Below, piece after piece: positions 31,501 to 32,449 of a stretch of 32,449 bases of DNA (position 1 is the first letter of the stretch; the number at the start of each line of letters is the position of its first letter). The notes beneath the pieces are model-generated. The model saw nothing but the letters and a program-made list of their open reading frames with translations. It did not search any database and was not told where the DNA came from. Location: assembly GCA_015062055.1 (NCBI GenBank), contig SUVK01000024.1, positions 1-32,449 on the forward strand, in the 5' to 3' direction. Origin of the DNA: Akkermansiaceae bacterium (GTDB taxonomy: Bacteria > Verrucomicrobiota > Verrucomicrobiia > Verrucomicrobiales > Akkermansiaceae). Made by a program: the position numbers and the translations under genes.

Positions 31501-32449
31501 ATGGCCAAAGAATCATTCCAGCGCACCAAACCCCACGTGAACGTGGGTACTATCGGTCACGTTGACCATGGCAAGACCTCCCTTACCGCTGCAATTACCA
31601 AAGTTCTTGCAGAGCAGGGTAAGGCCGAGTTCAAGGCTTACGATCAGATTGACGGCGCTCCCGAGGAGCGCGAGCGTGGTATCACGATTTCTACCGCTCA
31701 CGTTGAGTACGAGACCGAGAATCGTCACTATGCTCACGTTGACTGCCCCGGTCACGCCGACTATGTTAAGAACATGATCACCGGTGCCGCTCAGATGGAC
31801 GGTGCTATCCTTGTAGTTTCCGCCGCTGACGGCCCCATGCCGCAGACTCGCGAGCACATCCTTCTTGCTCGTCAGGTAGGCGTTCCCTACATCGTTGTGT
31901 TCATGAACAAGATGGACCTCGCTGACCCCGAGCTTGCTGAGCTTGTGGAGATGGAGATTCGTGAGCTTCTTAGCTCCTACGAGTTCCCCGGCGATGATCT
32001 GCCCATCGTTACAGGTTCTGCCGTTAAGGCTCTTGAGGGCGACCCTGAGTACAGCGCCAAGATCCTTGAGCTCATGGCTGCCGTTGACGAGTACATCCCC
32101 ACCCCCGAGCGTCCCACCGAGAAGCCCTTCCTCATGCCTGTTGAGGACGTGTTCTCCATCTCCGGTCGTGGTACCGTTGCTACCGGCCGTATCGAGCGTG
32201 GTATCATCAACAAGATGGAAGAAGTTGAGATCGTTGGTATCCGCCCGACTCAGAAGACTTCCGTGACCGACATCGAAATGTTCCGCAAGCTCCTCGACAA
32301 GGGTGAAGCCGGTGACAACGTAGGTCTGCTCCTTCGCGGTATCAAGAAGGAAGACATCGTTCGCGGTCAGGTTATCGCCAAGCCGGGTTCTGTAACTCCC
32401 CACACCGAGTTCGAGGCTGCCGTATACGTGCTGTCCAAGGAGGAAGGTG
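31501..32449 (+). CDS. tuf: Elongation factor Tu, 3' end outside the window
   Basis: ATG 31501 opens [20 protein letters not shown], and the frame is open for 316 codons to the window edge (about 80 percent of the usual 394-400 aa). EF-Tu is the GTPase that brings aminoacyl-tRNA to the ribosome. G1 GHVDHGKT (19-26), the switch I region [10 protein letters not shown]3 DCPGH, and G4 NKMD are intact, followed by domain 2 ([18 protein letters not shown]). Codon use is strongly biased to C/G third positions, as expected for a highly expressed gene. It is preceded by tRNA-Thr on the same strand. Confidence 0.98.
   Translation, partial: MAKESFQRTKPHVNVGTIGHVDHGKTSLTAAITKVLAEQGKAEFKAYDQIDGAPEERERGITISTAHVEYETENRHYAHVDCPGHADYVKNMITGAAQMDGAILVVSAADGPMPQTREHILLARQVGVPYIVVFMNKMDLADPELAELVEMEIRELLSSYEFPGDDLPIVTGSAVKALEGDPEYSAKILELMAAVDEYIPTPERPTEKPFLMPVEDVFSISGRGTVATGRIERGIINKMEEVEIVGIRPTQKTSVTDIEMFRKLLDKGEAGDNVGLLLRGIKKEDIVRGQVIAKPGSVTPHTEFEAAVYVLSKEEG

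Noticed and set aside
31513..32403. 296-codon minus-strand open frame opposite tuf
   Set aside because: The plus strand encodes an unmistakable EF-Tu with all G motifs; the antisense frame is a by-product of its strong codon bias.

Overview
The window looks like the chromosome of a Verrucomicrobiota bacterium, most likely an Akkermansia-like gut lineage. This is inferred, with no database search. The grounds are the giant Rhs/YD-repeat proteins with verrucomicrobial-style motifs, many small secreted and lipid-anchored proteins, an ExbB-ExbD-ExbD-TPR operon, weak Shine-Dalgarno sites but clear TTGACA/TAnnnT promoters, and a tRNA-Thr(GGU)-tuf unit. It splits into an accessory left third and an ordinary housekeeping right two thirds.

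Left third (1-12.1 kb), a polymorphic toxin island. A full-length Rhs protein (1968 aa, minus strand) ends in a domain that I read as GH75 chitosanase-like. Downstream of it lies an orphan Rhs tip, truncated at its 5' end against a fragment of a DUF2924 gene. The orphan carries a different C-terminal domain, which I read as a zinc-dependent phospholipase C/P1-nuclease-like domain. Each Rhs 3' end faces, tail to tail, an AT-rich plus-strand gene for an exported protein: a lipoprotein opposite the GH75-like tip and a secreted ankyrin-repeat protein opposite the PLC-like tip. These are candidate periplasmic immunity proteins. The orphan tip, the ankyrin gene and the DUF2924 scar lie between two diverged direct repeats (about 322-475 and 4727-4885), which suggests a movable cassette of about 4.5 kb. 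The flanks hold decayed gene relics.

Middle (12.1-19.7 kb), a minus-strand gene run. In transcription order: an AsmA-like membrane-anchored protein, an IF-1-like OB-fold protein, a polyprenyl-phosphate sugar transferase, TrmL, a DEDD exonuclease, a frameshifted ankyrin-type lipoprotein and ClpB. Gaps are short until the 96-nt gap before clpB.

Right (19.8-32.4 kb), mostly plus strand. A 58-aa lipoprotein with its own promoter and terminator is followed by an exported alkaline phosphatase. Next comes an energy-transduction cluster (ExbB-like, two ExbD-like proteins, a 1156-aa periplasmic TPR protein and a 344-aa secreted protein) closed by a strong terminator. Then come a GNAT acetyltransferase, a lipoprotein relic, a lipoprotein with a very acidic repetitive tail, truA, a minus-strand Sel1-repeat secreted protein, tRNA-Thr and the 5' part of tuf, which runs off the window.
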